DNA of 64,000 nt from Diphasiastrum complanatum (Eukaryota; Streptophyta; Lycopodiopsida; Lycopodiales; Lycopodiaceae): positions 26,695,566-26,759,565 of the forward strand of contig CM055093.1 in the NCBI GenBank assembly GCA_029204225.1. Reading direction: 5' to 3'. A program made the translations under genes and the position numbers. Positions within the stretch are counted from its first letter, which is position 1. Each line of letters begins with the position of its first letter. Below are positions 12,030 to 23,650 of this stretch, one piece after another. The notes beneath the pieces are model-generated. The model saw only the letters and a program-made list of their open reading frames with translations. It was not told the DNA's origin and made no database searches.

Positions 12030-12370
12030 AATGAGGATACAAGATGCTAATCAAGCGGACGAACTGAAGGAGAGGACATAAGTCGTCACAACAGGTATGC
12101 CAATGAAAAGACTTGACAAATAGTGTAGGTAGTACCTCACAACTGCAAATGAGAGCATGTTGAAAACGGTAGTAAAATGAAGAGATACCGGGCAACCACC
12201 AAATAGAGATAAAAAACGTTTTTGGACAGCCTTGTAGCTAGAAATTATGCGAAATGAACTGCGTACAGGCTGTAGAAAGCTGCTGAAATGTGCATGGACA
12301 GCCATCGATCAAATCTGTCAAGGAACTGCTTTGGAACTGGAAATTTTGCCAAGTATTGGGGCCGAATGGG

Positions 12371-12860
12371 GCGCTGGACAACCACCAAGTAATGTTGCAA
12401 GAGATGCTGAAATAAAAAATGGTTCAAGTAGGTTGAAAAAATAGCAAGTATGAGGGTGGAGATGGGCGTTGAGCAGCCTACAATCAAATGTGGATTTGGG
12501 ATAGCAAACGGAGGCGGAACGAAGTAAAAATTGGAGGGAAATGGGCGTTGGATAGCCTGCAAACAAGGTGTGAAAAATGGCTACAAACGGAGACAAAAAC
12601 GGACGAAAGTGACAAGTATGAAGGGGCTGGACAGCCTGCAAACAAAAGTGAAGAGAGGGCTGAAAATGTAAGGAGAAACGGACGAAAGAGATGAGGGAAT
12701 TGAGCGCTGGACAACTTGCAAACAAGCTGGATTTGAGCACCAGAATTAATCTGCCAAAAAACAAAATTCCTCTGGCCGCCAAATTTAACAGAAATACTTC
12801 CGCTAATTGTCCGCTAAAGCTTCGCCAAGGAAAATGCTCTGATGGGCGTTGGCCCTTCTC
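12371..12860 (-). repeat. Degenerate ~80-bp tandem repeats in the leader of element H
   Basis: A motif close to GGGCGTTGGACAGCCTGCAAAC (plus strand) recurs at about 12371, 12466, 12543, 12624 and 12703, spaced 77-95 bp, with a weaker copy at 12844. The array lies between the PBS and the gag start, in the untranslated leader. Frames on both strands here are repeat artefacts. Confidence 0.7.
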
Positions 12861-12985
12861 CAAACTATGCTGAATGTTGCTGAAGCAAATAGATGAAAGC
12901 CCTCAGCAAAGAGAGAAAAAAAATCAGCAAGGAAAATGGGCGCCCAATAAAAAAATTAGATCTGAAATTCAGCAATCAGGAAAGT

Positions 12986-12997
12986 ACTCTGATACCA
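12986..12997 (-). other. Primer binding site of element H
   Basis: The minus strand reads TGGTATCAGAGT, an initiator-Met tRNA PBS with one end mismatch. The adjoining sequence above 12998 should be the 5' LTR (to about 13270). It has a GGCTATAAGTAG TATA-like sequence near 13155 on the minus strand. No clean TG...CA ends are seen. Confidence 0.65.
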
Positions 12998-13320
12998 AGT
13001 TAAGAATGCAACCACAACTGATCTAGAGCTAAGCTATGAAAGCATCACATAAGCAAGACTTAACCCTAGAAAGCAGGAAAGAGAGCTTAAAGAGACTAAA
13101 GAGGAGAGAGATCAATATCATAGGTGAATAACAAATGACATAGATTCCCTACTTATAGCCTAAAGGAAGCCCTAAAAGGAAGCTTCCAGTGGCAAGGGCC
13201 CAACTGGGAGGGATAATAGTGCGCCCTCATAGCCTAAGTGTCAATAATAAATAAAAAAAGGGCCCAAGGCCTGCTTATGCATAAAGTAAAGTAAATGTAA
13301 ATGGACGTGGCGAATGTAAT

Positions 13321-13797
13321 GAGCCGAGTCCATAACTTGCACCAACTTTCTTGGGTTTAAATGGTCTCCTATCCAATCTCTCTAGAAGATCTTTCACTCT
13401 CAAAAGATAATTTGAAGCACTCCCATCACTCTTTCGGAAGGTTTGAAAGATTTGGTTCCTTAGTGTACAACCTAGATGTGTTCCTTGCCTCACAAATGGA
13501 TTGTAGTGCGTCCCAAGCCTCCTTGGTCGAGATGCAAGAGCCAATCTCCCTTGACACATGCCGCGTCCATTTACATTGGATACATTCATCTTGATGATAT
13601 GTAGGGCCATTCTTGCCCTCTTCTTGAACTTTATGGATTCTTGAGGCACTTGAGGCTCCTCCTCATTGCCAAACACAATATCCATAATGTCTAGAAGCAC
13701 CAAAATAGATTCCGTCCTAACCTTTCAAAAATAAAATAGTTGGAGGAATTCAACCTTTCACTTGCCTCCAATAGGTACCCCCCCCCCATTGATGCCA
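13321..13797 (-). pseudogene. Copia I gag, N-terminal fragment
   Basis: From the ATG at 13797 the product opens MASMGGGYLLEASERLNSSN, closely matching the copia J gag start (MALVGGYLLEPSERLSTSN) at 47820, then DIMDIVFGNEEEP. The frame shifts near 13725, and a second break separates the ELRVKDLLERL-like region near 13360. Only the first part of gag remains; element H leader/LTR sequence replaces the rest. It was a copia capsid protein gene. Confidence 0.75.
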
Positions 13798-14444
13798 TGA
13801 TGAGACAAATGAGAATGTAGTCAATTGGAAATAAGGCCATGCCTTGATCACCAAAATCAAAGCACTACAAATTTGCACCAAACCACAACAAATTCAGATC
13901 CACTCACCCCTATTGGACTCCACAAAAACCAATCTCTTTAGAGCTGGAATTGAAAAGATTTGATTACAAACAATGTCATAGATCCTTGTCACTTGACTAG
14001 AATTGAGAGAACCTTTCAATTTTGGATATAACACTCAAGATCAAGAGCATTTAATCCATAAAGATCCAGAAAACACCAAGTGGGCACACCTACCTACCCT
14101 CAAACATTGATCCATATATGCATCAACAAGATGCATCAACAGCCCTCGGGGGCTTGGTCTTCTCAATCTAGACTTGATGCTCTTTCCAACAAATGTCTAC
14201 TTGGACTAAAATGGATCAAAGATAAGTTTGCTACAAAATTCCAAAGTGGATGCAACTCACACGTGGCCTATGCTTTTCATACATTAAATGCTCGCAAATG
14301 ATCCAATAAATCACTTTGGATCAAGCAATCATTAGCCAATTTGAAGCTAGAAGACAATTGGGATGCAAGAGCACTCTCAAACCTAGAATTTTCACTCAAG
14401 ATATTGCTTCATGGAGATCAAATTTCATGCATGCATGTACCTAG

Positions 14445-14456
14445 GCTTTGATACCA
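14445..14456 (-). other. Primer binding site of copia I
   Basis: The minus strand reads TGGTATCAAAGC, an initiator-Met tRNA PBS with one mismatch. It is directly preceded by an LTR end ...TTTTTTAACA. The leader between here and the gag start (13797) holds no gene. Confidence 0.75.
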
Positions 14457-15300
14457 TGTTAAAAAATGAGATTTGAAGACCATGCAAAGATCTACAATGA
14501 CCTCCATGCATGTGAGGTTGCACAAGATGCATCTATGATAGGTCAAACCAGATTTTCAAGGGCTATCTTTCAAGCTTTGAATCAAGGCAAGAGCTCATCT
14601 ACAACAAAAGTTATGATCATCCAAAGAAAAGTTACTTTTTCACATTCACATGAAAAAACAAAGTGAAATTCACACTGAGAGACAAAACCAAGCATGTTTC
14701 TCTCAGGTAGAGAAAAAATATACTCATACTCGGGTAGAGAGAGAATAGACCAAAATTATATGTGAACCAAAAGTGCATTAACTCTCAACCTCATTATTTG
14801 TACAAAGAGTGAGCTCTTCTATATAGTGATTCGAGATCCAAGAGGAGTAGACAACAAGTAAAATGATTGGATCTTTGTGAAGGTTTCACACATGGGAATT
14901 CCTACCCAACACCGACAATTGATCTTCTAAGGTATATGTGATTGCACATAGATCTATGACATAGATTGCATCCTCCAATCTTCCTAGATTGATTCTAAGG
15001 CAAGAGCACAATTTCATGCATAATGAATCCATATTCAATTGGCACTCAAAGCAATCAAAGTACATGAAAAAACTAAGTTCCCAACATGCTTTTAGACAGA
15101 GAAAATAGCCTACTCTGAGAGAGAGAGAGAGCCCTCAAGTAGAGAGAGAATATGAGAAAAAACAAGGTGTAACACATAGATTGCTTCACAAATACTTGTA
15201 TGTACAAGAAGAGAGCTCTACCATATAGTAGTAGCACAAGATCTAGCATAAGTAAATGCTTGAGAATGATTGGACCCCATTATTTCCTTTCTACATCATG
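14457..15300 (-). repeat. 5' LTR of copia I (outer end uncertain)
   Basis: LTR sequence starts TGTTAAAAAATGAG on the plus strand directly beside the PBS. Inside are two diverged blocks with GAGAGAGAATA, then TATATAG and GAGCTCT words (about 14700-14900 and 15090-15300). This suggests an internal duplication or two adjacent LTR pieces. The outer end is a guess. Confidence 0.45.
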
Positions 15301-17243
15301 ATTGATGCAACCACCAAGATTTGGTGTTCTTTGGCAAAATTCACCAGGTTGGGTGCCCAAACAACTTCCAAAAAAATGCCAATAACTTGATCTATAGTGA
15401 ACAAATTCACTTGAGATCTCTTGCACCTAAATCTACACTCAAATAGCTCTCCAACAAGTATTTACTTGCACAATTTGGATCACCACATAGAGCACAATGG
15501 GCATCCCACACTTGCTTTGAGCACAGTACTCCATATTGTACTTTTCAGAGACAAATCATCATGATTTTGGCCCCTCTTGAAGCCAAAATCCCTTGGAAGC
15601 TAGTCAAGATCCTCAACCACACTCTTGTATGTTGTTTGGTTTACTTATGGATGAGTGGGTGGTGTAATGTACCTTTTGCATCTCCAATGTCCATGACTCC
15701 ATAAAAACCAAAAATCTCAAGGCACAAGTCCCACAATAGAAATAAAAAATCACAAAGCACAAGTCCCACGATAGATCAGACAAAGATGTGTTACAAACAA
15801 CTCATTAACTTGGCAAAAGTAGAAAAAAGAAAAAAATTTCCAAAGACAGTGCAAAATATTGTCAATTTTTTTTTTCACACTATGCTCATCATGGCATAAG
15901 TAGTTCAATTAGGCTTGTCATTTCATGATATAGTGACTATGAGTCCTTCAAATAAGAATTTAAACTCTAAGGACACTTTTCACTCTAATTCTATACTTTT
16001 ACTACAAACCGCAACAACAAAATACAAGATAACACTACTTCAAGCATTCACTTTGCAGTCCAATCTCACTTATTATACACACAACCATTACATTCATGAT
16101 CTTGTTACTCATCAATTGATTCTATTAATAAATCATCCAAAACTACTAGCAACAAAGTGAAGGATGCACATAAGCAACAACCACCAAAAAGGAGTTTATG
16201 CCCATCAATTCAACGCTATTTTCTCCACTAACTCTTTTTTGGAAACTATCCAAACACTAATACTCATTAACATTACTTTCCGAATTAACAACACTTTTAA
16301 CACTAATTTCACACTAACACTACCTTAACTCTAAAAAGCATAAAAATTGAAATGGTGACCAAACGATGGGAGAAACCTTGGGTCCTCAAGATCTCTTTCC
16401 GTACAAGCACATGCCTTCATCACAAATCTCAATGAAAGAGTAATAGCAAAATATCATCACATTCAAAACACTACGCATTCCAAGAAAAAAGGGCAACAAC
16501 ACCATCAATGTCACACAAAGCACAAGAGGCATCTTCAAGGCTATCATGTTATCAGGTGTCCAGTCCAGAATCTTCCTGGTGTGATAAGAAAGATTGGCAC
16601 CCTGATGTGGTTAGTTATGCCGGGGTCGATGGACGGGTCATTTCACTATGGAGATCTAGAGGCCAATAGGATTATCATAATTGTTGTGGTGACACATATC
16701 CAAGGTGGTAGGATATTAAGCATAAGCCAAATGCTCTCTGATCACATAAAATCAGTTTCAGGATGCATTCCAAGCATCACAGGAAATTCATCAAATAGCA
16801 GATGCTCAGAAAAATATTCAATGTACATATTCATTCAGGAACTTCAAGAGGTATAGGCCCATATTGCGAAAAAGATTGATCCATCTCTATTTATATTGCA
16901 TATCATACAAGGACTCCCTAAGGAGTATCGCTGAGTATACAGAGGCATGTGAATGATATTACAAAAGGCTTACTATATAGAAATGACCATTGTGTGCTCG
17001 TATTCGGTAATCTGCTAGCCATTTCATTTCCTTACAGATTTGAGCTAGTTTTAGTATAGAATACATTTTGTCACAGTTGCCACTTTCTTGCATGCACTTG
17101 TTAGTCAGAGACATATAGCTTAACCTTAAGTTACAAACTTGCCTGGTTCTTTAGGCCTTTTGATATGGTGGCCAGCCTTATCTTTGACTCGGATTTGTAT
17201 CCGATATCAATTTGTACTTAAGAAAGCCATCCACATGTGTGGC
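15301..17243. other. No gene recognised
   Basis: AT-rich intergenic sequence. A plus-strand open stretch at 16581-16856 has fairly balanced composition but no recognisable domain. Confidence 0.3.
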
Positions 17244-18887
17244 CTATTTGGCAAAAAGCGGTTCACCTTCAGAGCTTGCCTTTCTCAAAGCTTTTAAAAT
17301 AGCTCTGTCGCTCCTGGTGAGACCAACCAGAGGATCAATACTGTCAGGATCCTGTAGCAATGGATTATTGAGAACATTGAAAGGATATGTTGAAGCTTTC
17401 CGTGATGTATCCTTGATTAAGGATTCAGCAATCTTTTTGGAAGAAGTTTTATCTGAATCACCAGCAAATATAGCATCTTCAATATCCACAAGACTCTCCA
17501 GTCTATTTACAATGCCTTCATCAACTGGTTCATCATCAGTGCTGAAAGCTCTTTCGTGTGTGTTGGAGGCGGTAAACAGGGAAAATCCAGTACTGGTTCT
17601 CCTTTTCAGAGCATGAATATCCTCCACTGAACCGATTGGTTTAGAGGAGGCTCCCTTTCCTGATCCTGAATTTCTTTCTTTAATACTCAAATCAGGATGT
17701 CTTCTTGTAGGAGCCTTGGGGTGCAACCTCCTTCCGTTCTCTAAGAAGGCCTTCTTAATTCCCAAAACATGCTCCCAAAAGAAATTGCGCTTCACAATTC
17801 CTTCATCCTCAGACCCTCCGCCTTCCCCTACCTCGGTCATTATGGGACTTTGATAAACAACGTCAGGTCTGAGTTGCTGAAAGGTTTCCATATGCTCATT
17901 GACTAGTTCCCTACGTGGCAAAGTCTTTATGTGGCCTAACCTCTCTAGCTTCTTAAATCTATACGTAAGCTTGTAAGTATCTGCATCTTTCTCTTCGAGC
18001 TTGCTATTATCTCCTTTGATTTGTTCATTCTGTAGTCTATTATCTACAACATCAACAGAAACGTATGGCTGAAGTGCTTTTATATGTCCTTGACTATTGA
18101 AAAGGGTTTTATTGCTCATCTGTCTCTTTTCCACACCTTCTGTATCCTTTTTGCCAGTATGTTTCTTGGTTGCATCACCCGCCTCTTCTGTATTTTGACC
18201 TGAATCTCTTGCTACCTTAGATACGCGATCATTGTTCTGTGATTCCTCCTCTGCTTCCGTCTCATCAGACTCTTCTCCCATTTCTTCATATCTGTCGGCG
18301 TCAGCTATTCGTTCCATTTCTTCATAGCTCAGTTGTTGATCTTCATCGTCCTCTGTAGTATCTAAATCCTCCTGTGCTCCATCATCCAAGCCTTCTTCTG
18401 AGCTTTCTTCGCCAGTTACTTTCATAGATCCATCAATCTCTTTAAACCTTTCTTTCGAGCCTTCCTCTTCAACAACTCTTCCTCTAAATAACTTATGCTT
18501 CTTCAAGAACATTTCACGTTGCTCACTTTCTTTATTTTCCATCGCAAGAAACACAACGCCGGTGTCATGTTCAACCACGATCTTACGATCCAAACCCCGT
18601 TTCCCTTCTTCATTGCGCTCCGCGACCTGCTGCAGGTCATCCAATTCCTCATTTCCATTACCAACGCTCATCCCATCACCGGATTCAGAGCCCTGCACCA
18701 CAGCTCTAAGACGACGGACTCTAAGACCCTGCAGCAAAATCAAGGTTCCAAGCAGAAAAACGACAGTGGATCCAACGAGAGAGAGATGACGCTTCCATTC
18801 CGACTTAGGGCTGGAATGCGATGCTGAGAGGGAACGCGAGAGACGAGTACGCGGCCGAGAATTCAATCTTTGCAGCATCGTCCTCAA
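17244..18887 (-). CDS. Acidic single-pass membrane protein, 547 aa, unknown function
   Basis: A single uninterrupted frame of 547 codons, by far the longest intact one here, runs from the ATG at 18887 to a TAG at 17244. The N-terminus is basic and Ser/Arg-rich (residues 1-33). One hydrophobic segment (about residues 36-55, STVVFLLGTLILLQG) is followed by RVRRLR, which suggests a signal anchor. Residues about 120-260 are strongly acidic and probably disordered. A conserved-looking block lies near residues 365-385 (RNFFWEHVLGIKKAF), and the C-terminus has NVLNNPLLQDPDSIDPLVGL. This layout fits a plant endomembrane or Golgi protein of unknown function; I do not recognise the family with certainty. 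Codon use and a CAG-rich leader support a real host gene. No intron is needed, though a 3' exon cannot be excluded. Confidence 0.75.
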   Translation of the reverse strand: MRTMLQRLNSRPRTRLSRSLSASHSSPKSEWKRHLSLVGSTVVFLLGTLILLQGLRVRRLRAVVQGSESGDGMSVGNGNEELDDLQQVAERNEEGKRGLDRKIVVEHDTGVVFLAMENKESEQREMFLKKHKLFRGRVVEEEGSKERFKEIDGSMKVTGEESSEEGLDDGAQEDLDTTEDDEDQQLSYEEMERIADADRYEEMGEESDETEAEEESQNNDRVSKVARDSGQNTEEAGDATKKHTGKKDTEGVEKRQMSNKTLFNSQGHIKALQPYVSVDVVDNRLQNEQIKGDNSKLEEKDADTYKLTYRFKKLERLGHIKTLPRRELVNEHMETFQQLRPDVVYQSPIMTEVGEGGGSEDEGIVKRNFFWEHVLGIKKAFLENGRRLHPKAPTRRHPDLSIKERNSGSGKGASSKPIGSVEDIHALKRRTSTGFSLFTASNTHERAFSTDDEPVDEGIVNRLESLVDIEDAIFAGDSDKTSSKKIAESLIKDTSRKASTYPFNVLNNPLLQDPDSIDPLVGLTRSDRAILKALRKASSEGEPLFAK

Positions 18888-18897
18888 ACAATCAATC

Positions 18898-18950
18898 CAG
18901 CAGCAGCAGCAGCAGCAGCGAGCAGGAAGATGGATCGATCGATCGATCGA
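18898..18950. repeat. (CAG)7 and GATC-repeat microsatellites in the 5' leader
   Basis: Seven CAG units (18898-18918) and about four GATC/GATCGA units (18932-18950) lie just upstream of the 547-aa gene's start codon, so they probably fall in its 5' untranslated region or promoter. Confidence 0.8.
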
Positions 18951-19544
18951 GCAAAACAGAAGAAGAACGAGAGAAGAAGAAAAAGAGGGAAAGCGTTTGC
19001 AAAACAGGACTCAATAAACAAAAGCCTTCGAAATTTCAACTTTAATAATAATAAAGAGCTGGCAGCTTCCCTCGTGTCATGACGGCACGCAATGCCTTAA
19101 GCGCCACCACCGCTGGATTTCATCACAAACCTTCCATTATGCCACGTCTAGTGATCGTAAAGGTCAGATCTCAGATGGCGAGAAATTTGCCACGTGGCAT
19201 ATAATTAATGGGTCGCGCATGAAATATGACGTGACACTAAGCTCCATGAGGATGGTTTCATTGGGATCTGCGAACATTGTACTATTTTGGAAACGGGGTA
19301 CCTGGTAGGCTGGTAAGTGTATCTGCCACCTTCTTTCTGGCCCCCCTTGGGGAGGGGAGCCCAATCCTTTTGTGTGAGTAGGATGGGATGATAAGTTAAA
19401 GCCCCTCCGACCATTGGATTTGTTTATACACATTTGAATTTTTGTCACCGTTTTACGATTAACCGTTGCAAAGAGTTCAAGTGGCAAGTATTTTTCGCCG
19501 CAAAAATCTAAGTAGGAGTGTAGAGTCCAAGTGACAAGTATGCG

Positions 19545-20430
19545 CCCCATAAAAATCTAAGGAGGAGTGTACTCCGGAGTCCTCGTTTGGGTAGAGGAGG
19601 GTGCATGCAAGGACGGGCGTCACTCTTATCCAACGATGTAGAGTTATTCATCCTTGATAATTAATTATGATGAATTATTTCAAAGTATCAAGACTCCTGG
19701 ATCATTAAGTGAAATTGGGACCCTACCTGCAGTAACCTCTTTCGTGGGTCTCAACTAAGCATGTGCTTATAACCAGGTGCATCCTTGGGACCCTACCTGC
19801 AATAACCTCTTTCGTGGGTCTCAACTAAGCATGTGCTTATAACCAGGTGCATCCTAGCTGTATGTTGTAGGTTATAAGCCTATCCAATCCCACAACTTTT
19901 TCTCACTTAACGTTGGATGAGCACCTGACCTAGCTCAAAGCTCTTCCAAATCTAAGTCTTGATATTAAGCCTTGATGATGAGTTGTGGGACCTACTTTGT
20001 GGTTTCAACTCTCGTCAACAACATCTATAATATTTGGGATTCGTTTTATGTCTTTGAGTTCGAGTGCAAGGTTTTGCATAAGTATGGGAGTTGGCTACTT
20101 GATGCACATTGCATGCATTGACTTTTTCAATGCCCTTAAAAATTTGAAGGTGATTTCATGACAAGTGGATACTCACAACCCAAACAAAACGAACAACACA
20201 AGCAAAGAACTACCAATAGCAATCGTGACAATGCAATACACACATGTGACTCTACTGGAAATTCTTTGTGCATGTTTGTATATTGCTTTTTGAAGTGTAG
20301 AGCCACATGAGTGCAAATGAGCATGAACACATCTCCTAGGACTGAAAAGAAAATGCATGCAAATCAGTAGCATCCTTTTGAACATTCTCAACCACAAGGA
20401 TGAAGCCAAATAGAAAACACCATAAAATCA
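19545..20430 (-). mobile_element. PIF/Harbinger remnant, copy 1
   Basis: This block aligns by eye with 22525-23650 across most of its length. On the minus strand (about 20130-19900) it keeps a decayed transposase segment with MQNLALELKDIK and DVVDES. The last is the counterpart of the DGSH catalytic motif in copy 2, with Gly replaced by Glu. Stops interrupt it. No terminal inverted repeats were found. Confidence 0.6.
19716..19855. repeat. 70-bp perfect-length tandem duplication
   Basis: Unit 19716-19785 (starting TGGGACCCTACCTGCAGTAA) is repeated at 19786-19855 with one visible base difference. Copy 2 of the Harbinger block has only one diverged unit (about 22700-22770), so the duplication arose in this copy. 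Confidence 0.9.
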
Positions 20431-22524
20431 TAGTGAGAATCCAAAAGTTAGCAAATGTTAAACATAGTCGTGGAGATGATTGTAAAACCCTAAAACTTTA
20501 CATTGCACTAAGTGCCAGGAAGTCAATGGCGGATCTTTTGTGATAATGGAAAGGAGATGAGAAGCTGCTAAGCTTCAATTTTATGTTGATGGAGAGGAGA
20601 GAAGAGGTCGTTGAGTTGCTTTGATATGTTGAATGTGGACATGAGAGGAGAGCCTTCAGAGAGGAGAGGAGAGGGTGTTGAGATTATTTACTATAGTGAT
20701 GACAAGGAGAGGAGAGACTATTGGCCCGTTGAGATTCTCTTGTGTCCTAAAATTCTTTCTTAAATTAAACTTTTTTGTGAAAAACGCTGAAATTTTCACA
20801 TGTTTTAGATTCAAATATAACAAGGAAGCAAAAGTGTCATAGGAAAGATAAAATAGAACAAGCCTTCAACCAAAAGTTAGGCACAAGTCAAATTCCAAGG
20901 CTCCATGTGTGCAAATCGATGTTCAAGTCTTTTGGCCTTTTGAAGAATGCAAAAAAAAAAAAAGTTAAGAAATGTGCTTATTTAAAGTCAAACATCGACC
21001 CTTCAAAAAGAAGGCCAAATTCGAAAAGCCAGATGACATTCAAGAATGTAGTCTTTTCATTCTACTACAACATTATGTATAAGGTAAAATTTTAGGGCAA
21101 ATAGGCTCCCTTGTCAAGATTTAATTCTATCTATACAATATGTTTAAATTTTATGTTTCTTTGCTTTTCTTTGGTCGAATTCCCTGAAACGCATCCTTGA
21201 AACGCATCTCATGTTGGGAGGTTGGAAGCTCAAAGGCTGTGTTTTGAAGGACAGGTACATACTTTCATGGTGAAAGGTGTTAAACAAAAAGGACTTTCAT
21301 TATGAAAGATTTCACTAAATTTGAAGGGCGCTCTAAGGATTTTTTGGATTAAGAGACTTTTTAGTGAAAGGCTAAAATGAAAATGCATTTCTATGAAGGG
21401 AAAATCTTCTGTGGAGGGCTGGGAAGGCTTGAAAACGTAGGCCTGGGCCCCACCTATACTAAAGTGAAAGGCCCAAGCGAAATAAGTTTTTCCTACACAA
21501 TGCCAGACTTGCATGTTGTTTTGTTTTGCAATACCTTTTTTTGATGAATTTGCAAAATGTGCATGTGGACACTAATGATTTGCTACCACATGGCACATGC
21601 ACATCTTGCCAAAATTATGCATATGCTACTTGGCAGCCAAGTATTGGCCACATGAGAGTCTTGATGGAAGGTTAAAATCTTGGGAAATTACATGTAAGTT
21701 TTGTTTTTTGGGGCGGCTCTAAAATCCAAAAAGATGGACAAGCACTGAGCATTATGTGCGCAGAAGCTTAAATCTTCTTACTTTTCTATAATTAAAGATA
21801 TTTATGTGATTTAAATATTTTTACATTTTTAAATTTAAGATCTTGGTGTCATATGAAATTTGGTAGTGAAAATACTTAAATATGAGAGATGGGTATGCAT
21901 ATGAAATTTGAAGCATGACCCCTATCCACTTCCGTTCCCTTTCAAGCACTACACGATATTTGAAGATGTCATTTTGAATCTAGTGACTAATCGTTTCTCA
22001 CTATAAGCTCCCAAAAACAGCCAACAAGGTAAGTGCTCAACTATGTACTTATCCTTGGGTCCACACCATAAATTTGGAATTATGATATGGCCCACAACTA
22101 CTCCTTATATAGTGAACTTTTCACATGGGCCACACCTCTACCCCAATATTAGTAGAAGGAGCCAATCAAAAGTAGGTAGGGTTGAATAATATTTATGTGT
22201 CTCATTTACATTCAACATAACTTTTAAATATTTCATGGCACACGAATGAGATTCAATTCAAATTCTATATTATTTTCTTCTAACATTGTATCATGTGCGA
22301 TTGAGTGTGACATTTTAGACCCAATCTCACCAACAACAAAAAATGCTAAAAATACACCTAGACTTGCAATGTCTTTTTTGGTTTCATGTTGTAATCAATG
22401 AGTTGTGATCCAAATCTAGGACAACATTTATTATTAATTACACTCAAGGGCCCAAGGCTAACACATAAGCTTTAAAGGGCATGGTAAATGGTCAAGGGAG
22501 GGCATGAACATCAACCTCAAAAGG
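20431..22524. other. No gene recognised
   Basis: AT-rich sequence between the two Harbinger-related blocks. GAGAGGAGAGAAGAGG-type purine words cluster at 20590-20720. No coding or RNA gene can be supported. Confidence 0.3.
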
Positions 22525-23650
22525 CAAGGTAAAATCTAAGTAGGAGACTCAATTGTACTCCTCATTTGGATAGAGGGTGCATGCAAGGGCCCCATCCTTA
22601 TCCAACAACGCACAGTTATTCATCCTTGATAATAAATTATGGTGAATTATTTCAAAGAATCAAGACTCATGGGTCTTTGAATGAAAGTGGGACCTCCATG
22701 CACCCCTCGTTCAAAAATAACCTCTTTTGTGGGTCTCAAGTAAGCACATGCTTATAATGTCAGGTACCCATCCTAAGTTGTACATTGTAGGTTAATGCTA
22801 TATGTTAAGTGAGTCTTTCTCACTTAACTTGCAAAGTTGGATGAGCACTTACATTTAAGGCATGTGGGTTGACCTAGCTCAAAGCTAAGCTCTTCCAAAT
22901 CTAAGTAGCTAGGGGTGAAATATGTCTTTGCCATTAAGCCTTGAGGATGAGTTACGAAACCGACTGTGGGGATGTGACTCCCATCAACAACATCTATAAC
23001 ATTTGGGATCCCTTTTATGTCTTTGAATTCAAGTTTGAGGTTTTGCATATGTGCAGGAGTTGGCCACTTGATGCACATTGCATGTGTTGATTTTTTCAAT
23101 GGCCTTCAAAATTTTGATGGTGATTTCATGACAAATGGATACTCTCAACCCAAATAAATCTAACAACACAAGCACAAAACTACCAATAGCAAGTCATGAC
23201 AATGCAATAAACACGCATGACTCCATTGGAAATTCTTTGTGCATGTTTATATATTGTTTTTTGAAGTGTCATGCAAGTGCAAATGAGCATGAAAATTTCA
23301 TGCAAAACTCTTAATCATTGCTTAAACAATTTAGTGATATAAGAACCACCCAACAAGTGCATGTCTACAAATTCTTGTAGACACATGTTTCGACATCGAT
23401 TGGTCTCTCGTTTTTTTGGTTAGACAACAAAGCTAATAGGGCAATTTATGCTTGGACCCATTGCTGAAATGCAAACTAGCATGATGTGTTGTAACATCAC
23501 CATCATAATTTTCTTCCTCTCTTGATCCATTCGCACAATGCCTAGGACTAAAAATAAAATGCAAATTAGTAGCATCCTTTTGGACATTCTCAACAATGCT
23601 TTACATTCATGAATGGCTATAGAAAAGCATCCCAAGCAAATGGTCAAATC
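22525..23650 (-). mobile_element. PIF/Harbinger remnant, copy 2
   Basis: Homologous to 19545-20430, with shared runs such as TTATTCATCCTTGATAAT and the GATGCACATTGCATG region. It contains a recognisable transposase-derived nuclease fragment at 22824-23099 on the minus strand. Confidence 0.65.
22824..23099 (-). pseudogene. Harbinger transposase/nuclease fragment (DDE_Tnp_4 type)
   Basis: The 91-residue frame contains KWPTPAHMQNL, EFKDIKGIPNVID and VVDGSHIP. This is the pattern of PIF/Harbinger and HARBI1-like nucleases around the first catalytic Asp (DGSH/DGTH). After about residue 70 the similarity fades, and the remaining DDE motifs are not seen, so this is a fragment. The intact enzyme would cut and join transposon ends. 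Confidence 0.7.

Noticed and set aside
12245-12873. Many overlapping frames on both strands at 12.2-12.9 kb
   Set aside because: They follow the ~80-bp tandem repeat in the leader of element H and change with repeat phase; no domain is seen.
16581-16856. Possible host exon on the plus strand
   Set aside because: Readable composition, but no splice borders, no family match and no extension, so a gene could not be supported.
20136-20409. Cys/Leu-rich minus-strand frames suggesting a membrane peptide
   Set aside because: They lie in the Harbinger-related block, are not conserved in the sister block as open frames, and overlap each other.
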